This document shows, piece after piece, positions 8,605 through 16,877 of a stretch of 37,601 nt of DNA (the first letter of the stretch is position 1; the number at the start of each line of letters is the position of its first letter). The notes under the pieces were generated by a model. It was given only the letters and a program-made list of their open reading frames with translations. It had not been told where the DNA came from and did no database searches. Source of the DNA: Sphingomonas sp. SRS2 (GTDB lineage: Bacteria; Pseudomonadota; Alphaproteobacteria; Sphingomonadales; Sphingomonadaceae); assembly GCF_000971055.1 (NCBI RefSeq), contig NZ_LARW01000080.1:1-37601 (forward strand), given 5' to 3'. The translations under genes and the position numbers were made by a program.

Positions 8605-9537
8605 TCAGTTGAAGGGCTTATGCCCCCAGCGGCTGTCGGTGTCGTAGGTCGAGGTTTCCCAGCATTGGCCTTCCTCGATCTGGACCGGGCCATAGGCGAC
8701 CTCCAGCTGAAAAGCTGACGGCGCGACGACGTAGAAGGAGATAGCCCCGTCATTCTCATGCAGGCCTACATCGCGGGGAATGCGATAGCCCAGCCGCTTG
8801 CAGCGGATTGACGCGGCTCCGACATCCTCCAGCGTCGCTACTTCGACCATCAGATGCGCGATCGTCTTCATGCCTTCGGGTCGCGGACCGCTGGTCTCGG
8901 CGATTGCGAAGGAATGATGGCGCTGGTTCGAGTGCAGAAAGGCGATCGAAGTCACCACGCCATTGCGGTTGATCTCGACCCAATCGGTGGGATTGGCACC
9001 GATCATTGTCTTAATCTGTTCGCTTGCGTCGGCCATATTCTCGACCAGCACGGCGATATGGCCGATACCCGATGATCCGGCTGCGAAGGCGGAGAGCCCG
9101 TTGAGCTTCAGCGGTTGGTCGCTGATCACCGGATCGCAATAGATTTCGAACGGCAGACCCATCGGACCACTAAAGGCGATGGCCTGGCCGACGCCTCGCA
9201 GGGCGGCGTCGCTTGCGCTCAATGGCCGGACATCGATCGACAGGCTCCGCAGATGGCGCTCGACGGCGGAGAGTTCCTCCGCACCATCGACTTCCCAGCC
9301 GAACCAGGCGACATCGTCGCGCGGGCCTTCCCACAGGATGATGCGCCGGCTGCGCTCATCAAGGCGGAATATCAGCTTCTCGTCGCAATATTCGACGTGA
9401 AAGCCGATGCCGTCGCGGCCGAATTTTTCCCAAGCTGGGAGATCCGAGACTTCGACGCCCACGTAACCCAGGCGAATAGCCGGCAGGCGGGGACCATCCC
9501 TCGTCACGTCCTCTGACGTCATATTCTCGTCCGCCAA
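8605..9537 (-). CDS. Extradiol ring-cleavage dioxygenase, type I (BphC-like)
   Basis: A 310-residue two-domain vicinal-oxygen-chelate dioxygenase that cleaves a catechol-type ring next to the diol (meta cleavage), using Fe(II). Metal ligands are visible in the C-terminal half: H160 (SSGIGHIAV), H228 (TIAHLMVEV) and E279 (SAFQLEVAYG). The second-shell residues H207/H208 (NQRHHSF), H260 (GLHENDG) and Y269 (ISFYVV) of the BphC family are also present, so the active site looks complete. The likely start is TTG with AAGGA 5 nt upstream; an ATG 15 bases later is the alternative. It is transcribed divergently from the thiolase. The substrate class (2,3-dihydroxybiphenyl-like bicyclic versus simple catechol) cannot be fixed from sequence, but the length fits the bicyclic-preferring branch. 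Confidence 0.92.
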   Translation of the reverse strand: MADENMTSEDVTRDGPRLPAIRLGYVGVEVSDLPAWEKFGRDGIGFHVEYCDEKLIFRLDERSRRIILWEGPRDDVAWFGWEVDGAEELSAVERHLRSLSIDVRPLSASDAALRGVGQAIAFSGPMGLPFEIYCDPVISDQPLKLNGLSAFAAGSSGIGHIAVLVENMADASEQIKTMIGANPTDWVEINRNGVVTSIAFLHSNQRHHSFAIAETSGPRPEGMKTIAHLMVEVATLEDVGAASIRCKRLGYRIPRDVGLHENDGAISFYVVAPSAFQLEVAYGPVQIEEGQCWETSTYDTDSRWGHKPFN

Positions 9538-9764
9538 GATATTCCTTTCGAAAGCTCAGAACAGTTCACATCGCACTTTCGACATGCTGCGCTGCGAGGC
9601 GAACGAGACCCGCCCGGCGTGTCTCCGATTATCGTGGATAGGGGGACCAAGCCATCGCCCAGCGATATACCGCCCATGAGCATGCGCGATGACTTGGCGA
9701 CCTCAGCTGTGCAATTGCATCGTCGCAACGGCGCTTCACGCCGCGATAATCCGGGAGAACGGCC
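9538..9764. promoter_or_regulatory. Divergent promoter region, dioxygenase / thiolase
   Basis: The 227-bp gap between two divergently read catabolic genes must contain promoters for both. CGATTATC (9626-9633) recurs upstream of the oxidoreductase (3953-3960) and of the second flavin hydroxylase (16782-16789), and GATTATC also occurs on the opposite strand at 9745-9751. These may be regulator half-sites, but no experimental support is available. Confidence 0.5.
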
Positions 9765-11012
9765 TTGCCTGATATCTACATCGGCGGCGTTGGCGTGACG
9801 CCGCTCGGCAAGCATTTAAACCGCTCGATCCGCGATCTGACCGCCGAAGCAGTAGCCGCAGCGCTCGCCGACGCCGGCATCGAACGAGAGCAGATCGAAG
9901 CGGCCTGGTTCTGCAACACGCGGCTTGGCGCGCTCGAAGGACAGCATGGCATTCGCGGACAGGTCGTGCTGCGGTCATGCGGTTTCGAGCGAATTCCGAT
10001 CTTCAACACCGACAATGCCTGCGCAAGCGCGAGTTCGGGGCTGTTTCAGGCTTATGCCGCCGTGCGAGCCGGCTTGTTCGAGGCGGCGCTGGTGGTCGGG
10101 GCCGAAAAGATGAATTACCCCGATAAGCGAACCGAGATGTTCGAAGCGTTCAAGGGAAGCTGGGACAGGGAGCTTTCCGAGAAGCATATGGGCATGTTGC
10201 GAGCCGCGACCGCCGATTGGGAGCTGCCCCCGGAGGCGCGAGCGGGTCCCGCCGAGCGGTCGGTGTTCATGGAAATGTACGCGCTCCAGGCGCATCTTCA
10301 CATGAAGACGTTCGGCACCACGGCGCGGCAGATCGCCGAGGTCGCGTCGAAGAACCATTGGAACTCGCAGTTCAACCCGATCGCCCAATATCGCTTCCCG
10401 GTCACGGTTGAGGAGGCGCTGGCCGACAGGATGGTGGCCTGGCCGCTGACCCGCGCCATGTGCGCGCCGATGAGCGACGGCGCGGCGGCGATCGTGGTGA
10501 TGTCCGAAGCGGTGGCGCGGCGCAGCGCCGCTGCTCGCGCCGTGCGCATCCGCGGCATCGGCGTCAGCAGCGGCAGCGTACGCACCGCTGAGGCGGCCGA
10601 ACAGCATCTGACACGGACTGCGGCGGGCCGCGCCTATGCCATGGCCGGGGTTGCGCCGGGCGACGTCTCGCTGGCCGAAGTTCATGACGCGTCGGCGATC
10701 GCCGAGATCATCCAGAGCGAGCATCTCGGTTTTTGCGCCTTGGGCGAAGGCGGGCCGCTGGTCGAAAGCGGCGCGACCCGCCTGGGGGGACGCCTGCCGA
10801 TCAACAGCTCGGGCGGGCTGTTGTCCAAGGGGCATCCGATCGGCGCCACCGGCGCGATCCAGCTCGTCGAACTTGTCGAGCAACTGCGCGGCGAGGCCGG
10901 CGAAAGACAGGTGGAAGGCGCCCGGATCGGCCTGGCTGAAAATGGCGGCGGATTTCACGGCGTCGAGGAAGCCGCCTGTGTCGTCACGATACTGGAGCGG
11001 CCGAACCTTTGA
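9765..11012 (+). CDS. Thiolase, SCP2/acetyl-CoA acetyltransferase-like
   Basis: A 415-residue thiolase-superfamily protein of the SCP2-thiolase type. The nucleophilic cysteine is C86 (DNACASASSG), and the C-terminal SKGHPIGATGAIQLVELVEQL carries the conserved histidine. The final GLAENGGGFHGVEEAACVV differs from classical thiolases (CxGxG), which is typical of SCP2-like members where a histidine replaces the second cysteine. It would cleave a beta-ketoacyl-CoA, removing acetyl- or propionyl-CoA from a side chain or opened ring. The start is TTG with GGGAGA upstream. It is read alone on the plus strand and ends 12 bp from the convergent hydrolase. With the CaiB-type transferase it is the clearest sign of CoA-linked steps in this island. 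Confidence 0.88.
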   Translation: MPDIYIGGVGVTPLGKHLNRSIRDLTAEAVAAALADAGIEREQIEAAWFCNTRLGALEGQHGIRGQVVLRSCGFERIPIFNTDNACASASSGLFQAYAAVRAGLFEAALVVGAEKMNYPDKRTEMFEAFKGSWDRELSEKHMGMLRAATADWELPPEARAGPAERSVFMEMYALQAHLHMKTFGTTARQIAEVASKNHWNSQFNPIAQYRFPVTVEEALADRMVAWPLTRAMCAPMSDGAAAIVVMSEAVARRSAAARAVRIRGIGVSSGSVRTAEAAEQHLTRTAAGRAYAMAGVAPGDVSLAEVHDASAIAEIIQSEHLGFCALGEGGPLVESGATRLGGRLPINSSGGLLSKGHPIGATGAIQLVELVEQLRGEAGERQVEGARIGLAENGGGFHGVEEAACVVTILERPNL

Positions 11013-11024
11013 GCGGCTGGCCAA

Positions 11025-11930
11025 TCAGCTTGCGCCGGGCCTCACCACGCCTGGGATGTCGCCGATCGCTGCACCCTTCAGGAAGGCGATGCTGGCCCGA
11101 TTGAAAGCGTCGGCCTGTTCGAACTGCGCCCAATGGTCGCACCCGTGCATTTCGATCACCTGCCCCTGCGGCGTCAGTTCGGCGATGCGATAGGCGCTCT
11201 TGAGAAATTTGTTGTCCACATCGACGGCGGCGACGGTCAGATAGGGGATCGTCAAACTCCGCCAGTCGGCTTCCTCCAGTACGAATTCGCCGTTGGTCAT
11301 ATGCAGCAGATGCGGCATCGCGCGGCGCATTTCGGGGCGGCGATACAGCGCCAGCCTGACCGCGACGAGATCAGGAATGACATCCTTTTCATCAAGCATC
11401 AGATCCCGAATGACGCCATGGATGCTATCCCAGCTCGGTTCATCGACGGCGCCCGAGCGTCGCGCCTTCAAAGCCGCGACGAAGGCGTCATGCGCCTGCC
11501 GGTCTAGGATGATGCCAGCCGGCGATATCGCCACGATCCGCTCGACCTTTTCCGGCTCGTCAAGAGCGAGGCGCGACGCGATCCACGACCCCAGCGACAC
11601 GCCGACGAAGCCGGCGCTCCTGATACCCAGCCTGTCCATGAACGCGCTCAGATGCGCTTCGTAGATCTTCGCGGTATAGGGATAATCGGGCTTGTCGGTC
11701 AGGCCGCAGCCGATCATGTCCAGCGCGAAGACGTGGAAATGCAGGGCGTAAGGGCCTATATTCGCACAGAAATTCTCGAAGCTTCCGGCCGTTCCGTGCA
11801 GCAGGATGAGTTTGGGAGCGTCAGGCGAGCCCGCTTCCAGATAGCGGGTCGACACGCCATCGACATCGATCCACGCGAGGCGATGGGGCACGTCGAAAAG
11901 ATAGTTCCAGATGCTGCGATATTCGCTCAT
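11025..11930 (-). CDS. Alpha/beta hydrolase, meta-cleavage-product hydrolase-like
   Basis: A 301-residue alpha/beta hydrolase resembling MhpC/BphD-type C-C bond hydrolases. Visible elements are the oxyanion region LILLHGTAGSFENF, the nucleophile elbow GVSLGS (S112), the acid near AVDVDNKF, and the catalytic histidine in GCDHWAQFEQ. In meta-cleavage pathways these enzymes hydrolyse the ring-opened 2-hydroxy-6-oxo-dienoate, releasing a carboxylic acid and a hydroxypentadienoate. An upstream start at 11966 is open, but GGAG lies 7 nt before the ATG at 11930, which I prefer. It is the last gene of the minus-strand cluster, 56 bp after the flavin hydroxylase. Ester hydrolysis is an alternative role. 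Confidence 0.85.
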   Translation of the reverse strand: MSEYRSIWNYLFDVPHRLAWIDVDGVSTRYLEAGSPDAPKLILLHGTAGSFENFCANIGPYALHFHVFALDMIGCGLTDKPDYPYTAKIYEAHLSAFMDRLGIRSAGFVGVSLGSWIASRLALDEPEKVERIVAISPAGIILDRQAHDAFVAALKARRSGAVDEPSWDSIHGVIRDLMLDEKDVIPDLVAVRLALYRRPEMRRAMPHLLHMTNGEFVLEEADWRSLTIPYLTVAAVDVDNKFLKSAYRIAELTPQGQVIEMHGCDHWAQFEQADAFNRASIAFLKGAAIGDIPGVVRPGAS

Positions 11931-11986
11931 GTATCGTCTCCGGCTGCGCGCGTGCGTGCAGCGCATATGGGTCGGGCAAGGCGACT

Positions 11987-13831
11987 CTAGCGCCCGGCGT
12001 CCTGCAATTCATTGCTGGACTGTGGGGCGCCCCGCGCCTGCCGGGGCGGCCCCCTGCCGAGCGCGCGGGTCAGAGCGTCGCCCAGTTCGCGCGCGGCGTC
12101 GATGCTGGCGGACGGCGCGCGGAAGGCGACATGGCCATCGGGACGCACCAGGATCGCGCCGCCGTCATCATGCCCACGCAGCCGTGCCCAAGCGCCATCG
12201 CGATCGGACAGGCCGTCCGCGTTGATCGCCAGTGCGGTGATCGGGGCGTCATTGTCCGTCGCGGCGGCTTTTGCGGCGGCCAGCCACGCTTCGCCTTTCT
12301 GCCCCGCGATCAGCAGGAACTGCCCCGGCTTAAGCAGGCCGTGCGTCGTTACCGGACGCCCGTCACGTTCAAGCCAGGCATGGGGCAGGCGATGGCCCGG
12401 CCGCGCCGACGCGATATAGGCGTTGCCGATCGGATCGCGCGGGGGCGGCGGCGTGTCGTCACCGGTGACGACAGGGCTGTGCGAATATTCGAAGCCCAGC
12501 TCGACATCGAGACCCTGAAATTCGCGGCGCAACGTTCCGTAGAATTCCTCGAGCCGCCGCCGCCGAACCCGGCCGTCATGCGTGTCGGAGAAAAGCGCCC
12601 GAAGCGCGGCTTCATTATGCTCGGGCGGCGCGGTCGGGATAACGCCAAAACCGGCGGTCGCCGCGAGGTGGTTGTAGAAATTGAAGGTCGACCAGTCGAC
12701 ATTATGCTGTGCGACCGGCCGGCGTTCGATCTCATAGCTGTCGAGCAGCGCGGGCGCCGCCCCGTTGAGCACGGCAGCCAGTTTCCACGCGATATTATGG
12801 GCATCCTGGATCGCGCTGTTCAGGCCGAGCCCGCCCATCGGCGGATGGCGATGCGCCGCATCGCCGGCGAGCAGGACACGCCCCCAGCCATAGCGATCCG
12901 CCACCACGCCTTCGACCATCCAGTGGCTGATCCGCAAAATGTCCATTTCGAGTTCAGGCAGATTGAGAATGCGGCGGACGTCGCGGTGCGCCTGATCCTC
13001 GCTGTAATCCTCCACGCCCTCCTCATGAACCGGCAGGATCACCCCGATGCGCCATTCGGGGGCGTGTCGGTCCCAACGATCGGGTCCCTGGCAGACAAGC
13101 CCGCCGCGGTTCCAGCTGCCGTCCGGCGACGGCCGCGTGATCATGCGGATCACGCTGTCGTCATCCTGCAGATAGGGCGACAGGTCTGCGCGGAAATGGA
13201 TGCTGGTCATGTCGATGAACGGCGGTCGGCCGATCATCTTCGCGCCGACCAATGGCCCGAGCGTGCGTCCGCCGTCGGCCCCGATGACGTAGCGCGCCCG
13301 CACCTGCCATGTGCGCCCGGTATCGCGCTCCAGCACCGTCGCGGTCACCCCGGTCTCGTCCTGGTCGATCCCCGACAATTCCTGTCCGAACAGGATGCGG
13401 CCCGGATTGCGGGCGTCGGCGTGGCGCTTGAGCAGCGGCTCGAGGTGCAATTGCGGCATGTTTCCGCAGGTTTCGGCGGTAGCCGCCGCATATTGCTCCT
13501 GCAGTGCGCCGCCGCCCCAGGAATCGATGCGGTGAAACATCTTACGGTCCCACGGGGCGTCGCCGCCAAGGCCGGTATACCAGGATGTCGTGCGCAGATT
13601 GGCCGAAGGCGTGCCCTTCGCCAGGATCTCGTCGGCGACTCCGGCCTGGCGGAATATTTCCATCGTACGGGGGTTGAGGATGTGCGCCTTGGGCAAAGGC
13701 GAGGTCATCGGATGCCGTTCGATAAGCATCGCATCGACGCCGAGATCCGCGAGCAGCAGCGCCGCGGTCAGCCCGCAGCCGCCACCGCCAACGACCAGCA
13801 CATCGACATCGGTTGGTTTATCCTGTGTCAT
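11987..13831 (-). CDS. Class A FAD-dependent aromatic hydroxylase (PheA/TfdB/MhpA type)
   Basis: A 614-residue flavoprotein monooxygenase. It has the N-terminal dinucleotide motif VLVVGGGGCGLTAALLLADLG, a DG-type region (YVIGADGGRT), and the ribose-binding motif LLAGDAAHRHPPMGGLGLN. The last ~150 residues form the thioredoxin-like domain characteristic of phenol 2-monooxygenase and TfdB-type enzymes (PGQFLLIAGQKGEAWL). It would hydroxylate a phenolic ring using NAD(P)H and O2, preparing the diol for extradiol cleavage. The frame opens at 13885, inside the preceding SDR gene; the ATG at 13831, 26 bp after the SDR stop, gives the normal N-terminus. It belongs to the minus-strand run SDR - hydroxylase - hydrolase. 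Confidence 0.92.
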   Translation of the reverse strand: MTQDKPTDVDVLVVGGGGCGLTAALLLADLGVDAMLIERHPMTSPLPKAHILNPRTMEIFRQAGVADEILAKGTPSANLRTTSWYTGLGGDAPWDRKMFHRIDSWGGGALQEQYAAATAETCGNMPQLHLEPLLKRHADARNPGRILFGQELSGIDQDETGVTATVLERDTGRTWQVRARYVIGADGGRTLGPLVGAKMIGRPPFIDMTSIHFRADLSPYLQDDDSVIRMITRPSPDGSWNRGGLVCQGPDRWDRHAPEWRIGVILPVHEEGVEDYSEDQAHRDVRRILNLPELEMDILRISHWMVEGVVADRYGWGRVLLAGDAAHRHPPMGGLGLNSAIQDAHNIAWKLAAVLNGAAPALLDSYEIERRPVAQHNVDWSTFNFYNHLAATAGFGVIPTAPPEHNEAALRALFSDTHDGRVRRRRLEEFYGTLRREFQGLDVELGFEYSHSPVVTGDDTPPPPRDPIGNAYIASARPGHRLPHAWLERDGRPVTTHGLLKPGQFLLIAGQKGEAWLAAAKAAATDNDAPITALAINADGLSDRDGAWARLRGHDDGGAILVRPDGHVAFRAPSASIDAARELGDALTRALGRGPPRQARGAPQSSNELQDAGR

Positions 13832-13856
13832 CTTCACCGCTTCAGTCTTGCAGGGG

Positions 13857-14666
13857 TCAGGCGAAGCTGTAGCCGCCGCCGACATTGATCGTCTGGCCGG
13901 TGACGAAGCCGGCTTCGGGGCTCGCGAGATAGGCGACGCAATGCGCGATATCCTGCGGCTGCCCGCGGCGCTTGACGCATTGCCGTGTCAAATGCTGATC
14001 GAAGAAAGCGGCCGTGGCGGCGGGACTGTCGAGCATGCTGTTGACATGATCGGTCTCGATCAACCCGGGCATGACCACATTGGCGGTGATCCCGTCCATC
14101 CCCGCTTCATGCGCGAGAACGCGGGTGAAGCCGATCACTCCCGCCTTGCTGGCGGTATAGGTCGCTAGCCCCGGCGCGCCGACCGTATCCACCGAGATCG
14201 ACGAGGTGTTGACGATCCGCCCGTAGCCGCGACGCCGCATATGGGGCAGCACGGCCCTTGCCAGCAGGAAAGTCGCATCGAGATTGACCTCCTGGACTCG
14301 CCGCCAGTCGCTCAGGCTGAGATCGTCCAGCGAGTAAGGGAAAAAGGGATAGATCGCCGCCAGGTGAGCGAGGATGTCGATCCGCTCGTAGCGCATCGCC
14401 GTTTCATCGGCGAGCGCGGCCACGGCCGCCTCGTCCGCGATGTCGATCGCGTGAGCATGTGATGAGAAGCCCTGCTCGTTGAACGCCGCAGCGACGCTCT
14501 CGGCGCGCTTCGCATCGATGTCGGCCACGACGACCGTGGCGCCCTGTTCGGCCAGCACCTTGGCGGTGGCGAAGCCGATGCCTTGCGCCGCCCCGGTGAC
14601 GATCGCCACCTGTCCCGAAAAACGGTCTCGGAGCGGCGAGCCCGATGGAGTGTCTGTCATCTTCAA
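13857..14666 (-). CDS. Short-chain dehydrogenase/reductase
   Basis: A 269-residue classical SDR. The NAD(P)-binding motif TGAAQGIG is at residues 24-31, followed by an acidic residue at the end of beta-2 (VVVADID), which suggests NAD preference. The catalytic set is present: NTSSISV (Ser) and YTASKAG (Tyr, Lys near residue 165). It would oxidise or reduce an alcohol/ketone on the substrate or on a cleavage product. The start is ambiguous: TTG at 14666 has GGA 5 nt upstream, and an ATG lies two codons later at 14660. It is 30 bp downstream of the SnoaL-like gene and 26 bp upstream of the flavin hydroxylase, so co-transcription is likely. Confidence 0.9.
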   Translation of the reverse strand: MKMTDTPSGSPLRDRFSGQVAIVTGAAQGIGFATAKVLAEQGATVVVADIDAKRAESVAAAFNEQGFSSHAHAIDIADEAAVAALADETAMRYERIDILAHLAAIYPFFPYSLDDLSLSDWRRVQEVNLDATFLLARAVLPHMRRRGYGRIVNTSSISVDTVGAPGLATYTASKAGVIGFTRVLAHEAGMDGITANVVMPGLIETDHVNSMLDSPAATAAFFDQHLTRQCVKRRGQPQDIAHCVAYLASPEAGFVTGQTINVGGGYSFA

Positions 14667-14696
14667 ATGATTCCGGAAACTGAGGGCTGCGGCGCG

Positions 14697-15104
14697 TCAC
14701 GCCGCTGGAAATGCGCCGACTTGGCGCAGCATGGCGATCTGGTCGAATACGCCGTTGACGCTGCTGACCTTGCCGTCGCGGACCGTAAGCATCGAGATGC
14801 CCACCGCCTCGACAGGATTCCCGCTCGCCGGAATCCCGGCGAACTCGCCGAGATGGGTTCCCCGCAGCGTGAACCGGACAACGACAGTACGGTCATTGGC
14901 GACGACATCGTCGATAACATGGACGTAGTCCGGGAAGGCTGAATAGAAGCCGGCAGCCAAAGCTGCGTGATCGGCAAAGGTCAGCGGCGGATTGCCGGAG
15001 ATATGCGCGACATAGTCTTCATTGCACAGCTCTGGCGGCGGCCCATGAAGCCGATCTTCCTCCGTAAAATAGAGCCTGCCGAGCGCTTCATTGGCCGCTG
15101 ACAT
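14697..15104 (-). CDS. SnoaL-like / NTF2-fold protein
   Basis: A 135-residue protein with the SnoaL polyketide-cyclase-like pattern: an N-terminal helix, GNPPLTFADHAALAAGFYSAFPDYVHVIDD, then VVVRFTLRGTHLGEFAGIPASG and the closing strands. This fold binds small polycyclic or polyketide-like ligands; members act as cyclases, isomerases or hydratases, and many have no known activity. GGAGAAGG precedes the ATG. It starts 21 bp after the second flavin hydroxylase and 30 bp before the SDR, so it is part of that operon. Its presence suggests a multi-ring or lactone-like intermediate, but that is inference. Confidence 0.82.
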   Translation of the reverse strand: MSAANEALGRLYFTEEDRLHGPPPELCNEDYVAHISGNPPLTFADHAALAAGFYSAFPDYVHVIDDVVANDRTVVVRFTLRGTHLGEFAGIPASGNPVEAVGISMLTVRDGKVSSVNGVFDQIAMLRQVGAFPAA

Positions 15105-15125
15105 CTGAACCTTCTCCTCGATTTT

Positions 15126-16757
15126 TTAGTGGCTGGCGCCCTGATCGCCCGCATGTTCCAACGCACGCGCGTCGCCCGATCCCTTTGTCGCGAAGAGCTG
15201 CGCGCGCAGGCTCTCGACGATGGCTGGAAGATCGTCGAGATTCCAGACTGCGCCAAAAATGTAGAAGTCCGGCCGCGAGATTACGGCGCGCATCGACTCG
15301 CGATCGGTGAAAAACGCCTCATAGGCGCGATCGATTTCCAGCGCCCCCTCGACGTCCGGGTCATGTCCGACGGTGATCGCAGTGCAGCCGATGCTCTCGA
15401 GAAAAGCGCGCTGTTCGGCGTTCAACGTCGCCAGCGGATCGCATTCCCAACCGATCAGGTGGAAGCCCCAGCCAACGACATCGTCGAACCGGCCAATCTC
15501 GCCGCGATATTTGACGATGCCCTGCTCCATCAATTCGCCGGCATATCGCCCGAGTTCACCATTCTCATCGCGGTAGAGCACGCCGCCGACGAGGGTCGGA
15601 TCGGGCGGCGGGGGCGGCATCTCGCCGGCGCGGTACATACGGTCACGCTCGGCGGCCTTGACCGGATCGGTCTCGCAGGCCAAGCGGCCGAGCGCGATCG
15701 ATCCCTCGATATGCACGCGAACATGTGGCTTGCGCTCTTCCTGATAGGTGTCGAGCAGCGCTTCGTCCGAGACGCCGCCGAGCACCAGATGCATCTTCCA
15801 GGCGAGATTGATCGAATCGCGCAACGCCGCGCACCCGCCTTGGCCGAGGAACGGCGGCATCAGATGGGCGGCATCTCCGACCAGGAACACCCGGCCTTTG
15901 CGCCAGCTTGGCGCAAGCTTGCCCTCGAACTTGTAGATGACCTGGCGATAGATGTTGACGTCTTCTCGCGTCAGACCCCAGGCCTGCGCAAGGAAGTCAT
16001 AGCCCACTTCCGGCACCAAAAGCTCGTTGTGGTCGTCGTCAGGATTGATGACGAATTCGAACCGCATCCGCTTCCGGCCGATCGGGATATAGGTGATGTT
16101 GCGGCCCGGATCGCAGATCGAAAAAGGCTGGTCGAGCTGCGGGAGCGGTTTCAGGCGGTCGCAGTCGACGCTCAGGAAGGCGGACTGGAAGCCGAAATCC
16201 TCGCGTTCGAAGCCGAAGGTCTCGCGAATGAAGCTGCGCGCCCCGTCCGCCCCGACCAGATAGCGCGCACGGATCGATCGGCTCGGGGTATCGCCGCCGC
16301 CATAGCCGACGTTGCGCTTGCGCGCGACAACCGTAACGCCCGACGCATTCTGATCGGCCGATATGACTTCCCAGCCCTGGTTGACGTCGGCCCCGCGCGC
16401 GCGCGCCGCCTCGTCCATCTCCTGTTCGGCATCGGGCTGGTAGAAGCAGATCCGGCCAGCGAAGCCGCACATATGCAGCCCACGCCAATCGACGCGGGTG
16501 ATCAATTCGCGGTCGGCGTCGAGCAGCGAATAGTGGCGCGGAACCGCGGAAACCCGCAGGCTGCGATCGATATCGCCGGCCGCCTGCAGGATGCGCGCGC
16601 CTTCGCCATCGACGCTGATCAGCCGAGGCGCGCCGTATAGCGACGGGAATTTCTCGAGGACGCAAACGCGATGGCCGAGCCTCGACAGAACAGACGCCAG
16701 CGAAAGACCGGCCAGGCCATAGCCGCAAATCACGACATCGAAATCAAAATCAGCCAA
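15126..16757 (-). CDS. Second class A FAD-dependent hydroxylase (MhpA-like)
   Basis: A 543-residue flavoprotein monooxygenase similar in plan to 3-(3-hydroxyphenyl)propionate hydroxylase. It has the FAD motif CGYGLAGLSLASVLSRLGH, a YLVGADGARS box, and VFLVGDAAHLMPPFLGQGG near residue 290. The C-terminal part is shorter and different from the first hydroxylase, so the two are paralogues of the superfamily rather than recent duplicates. The likely start is TTG with GGAGG 9 nt upstream. It leads a tight run with the SnoaL-like protein and the SDR. Two hydroxylases in one island suggest two successive hydroxylations or two rings. Regiochemistry cannot be predicted. Confidence 0.92.
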   Translation of the reverse strand: MADFDFDVVICGYGLAGLSLASVLSRLGHRVCVLEKFPSLYGAPRLISVDGEGARILQAAGDIDRSLRVSAVPRHYSLLDADRELITRVDWRGLHMCGFAGRICFYQPDAEQEMDEAARARGADVNQGWEVISADQNASGVTVVARKRNVGYGGGDTPSRSIRARYLVGADGARSFIRETFGFEREDFGFQSAFLSVDCDRLKPLPQLDQPFSICDPGRNITYIPIGRKRMRFEFVINPDDDHNELLVPEVGYDFLAQAWGLTREDVNIYRQVIYKFEGKLAPSWRKGRVFLVGDAAHLMPPFLGQGGCAALRDSINLAWKMHLVLGGVSDEALLDTYQEERKPHVRVHIEGSIALGRLACETDPVKAAERDRMYRAGEMPPPPPDPTLVGGVLYRDENGELGRYAGELMEQGIVKYRGEIGRFDDVVGWGFHLIGWECDPLATLNAEQRAFLESIGCTAITVGHDPDVEGALEIDRAYEAFFTDRESMRAVISRPDFYIFGAVWNLDDLPAIVESLRAQLFATKGSGDARALEHAGDQGASH

Positions 16758-16877
16758 GCTGAGAACCTCCGCAATATTTGTCGATTATCGCTCGACATGG
16801 CAGCTACAGTTTTGGCGCCCCCGCCCGCGTCCACGATAAAGCCGTTGTACCTTCGTACGGACAAGGGGAAAGCCAAG

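Noticed and set aside
12131-13888. 585-codon plus-strand frame opposite the first flavin hydroxylase
   Set aside because: Antisense shadow of a clear GC-rich gene; composition is Arg/Ala-rich with no domain.
15129-16640. 503-codon plus-strand frame opposite the second flavin hydroxylase
   Set aside because: Antisense shadow; the minus strand has all expected FAD motifs.
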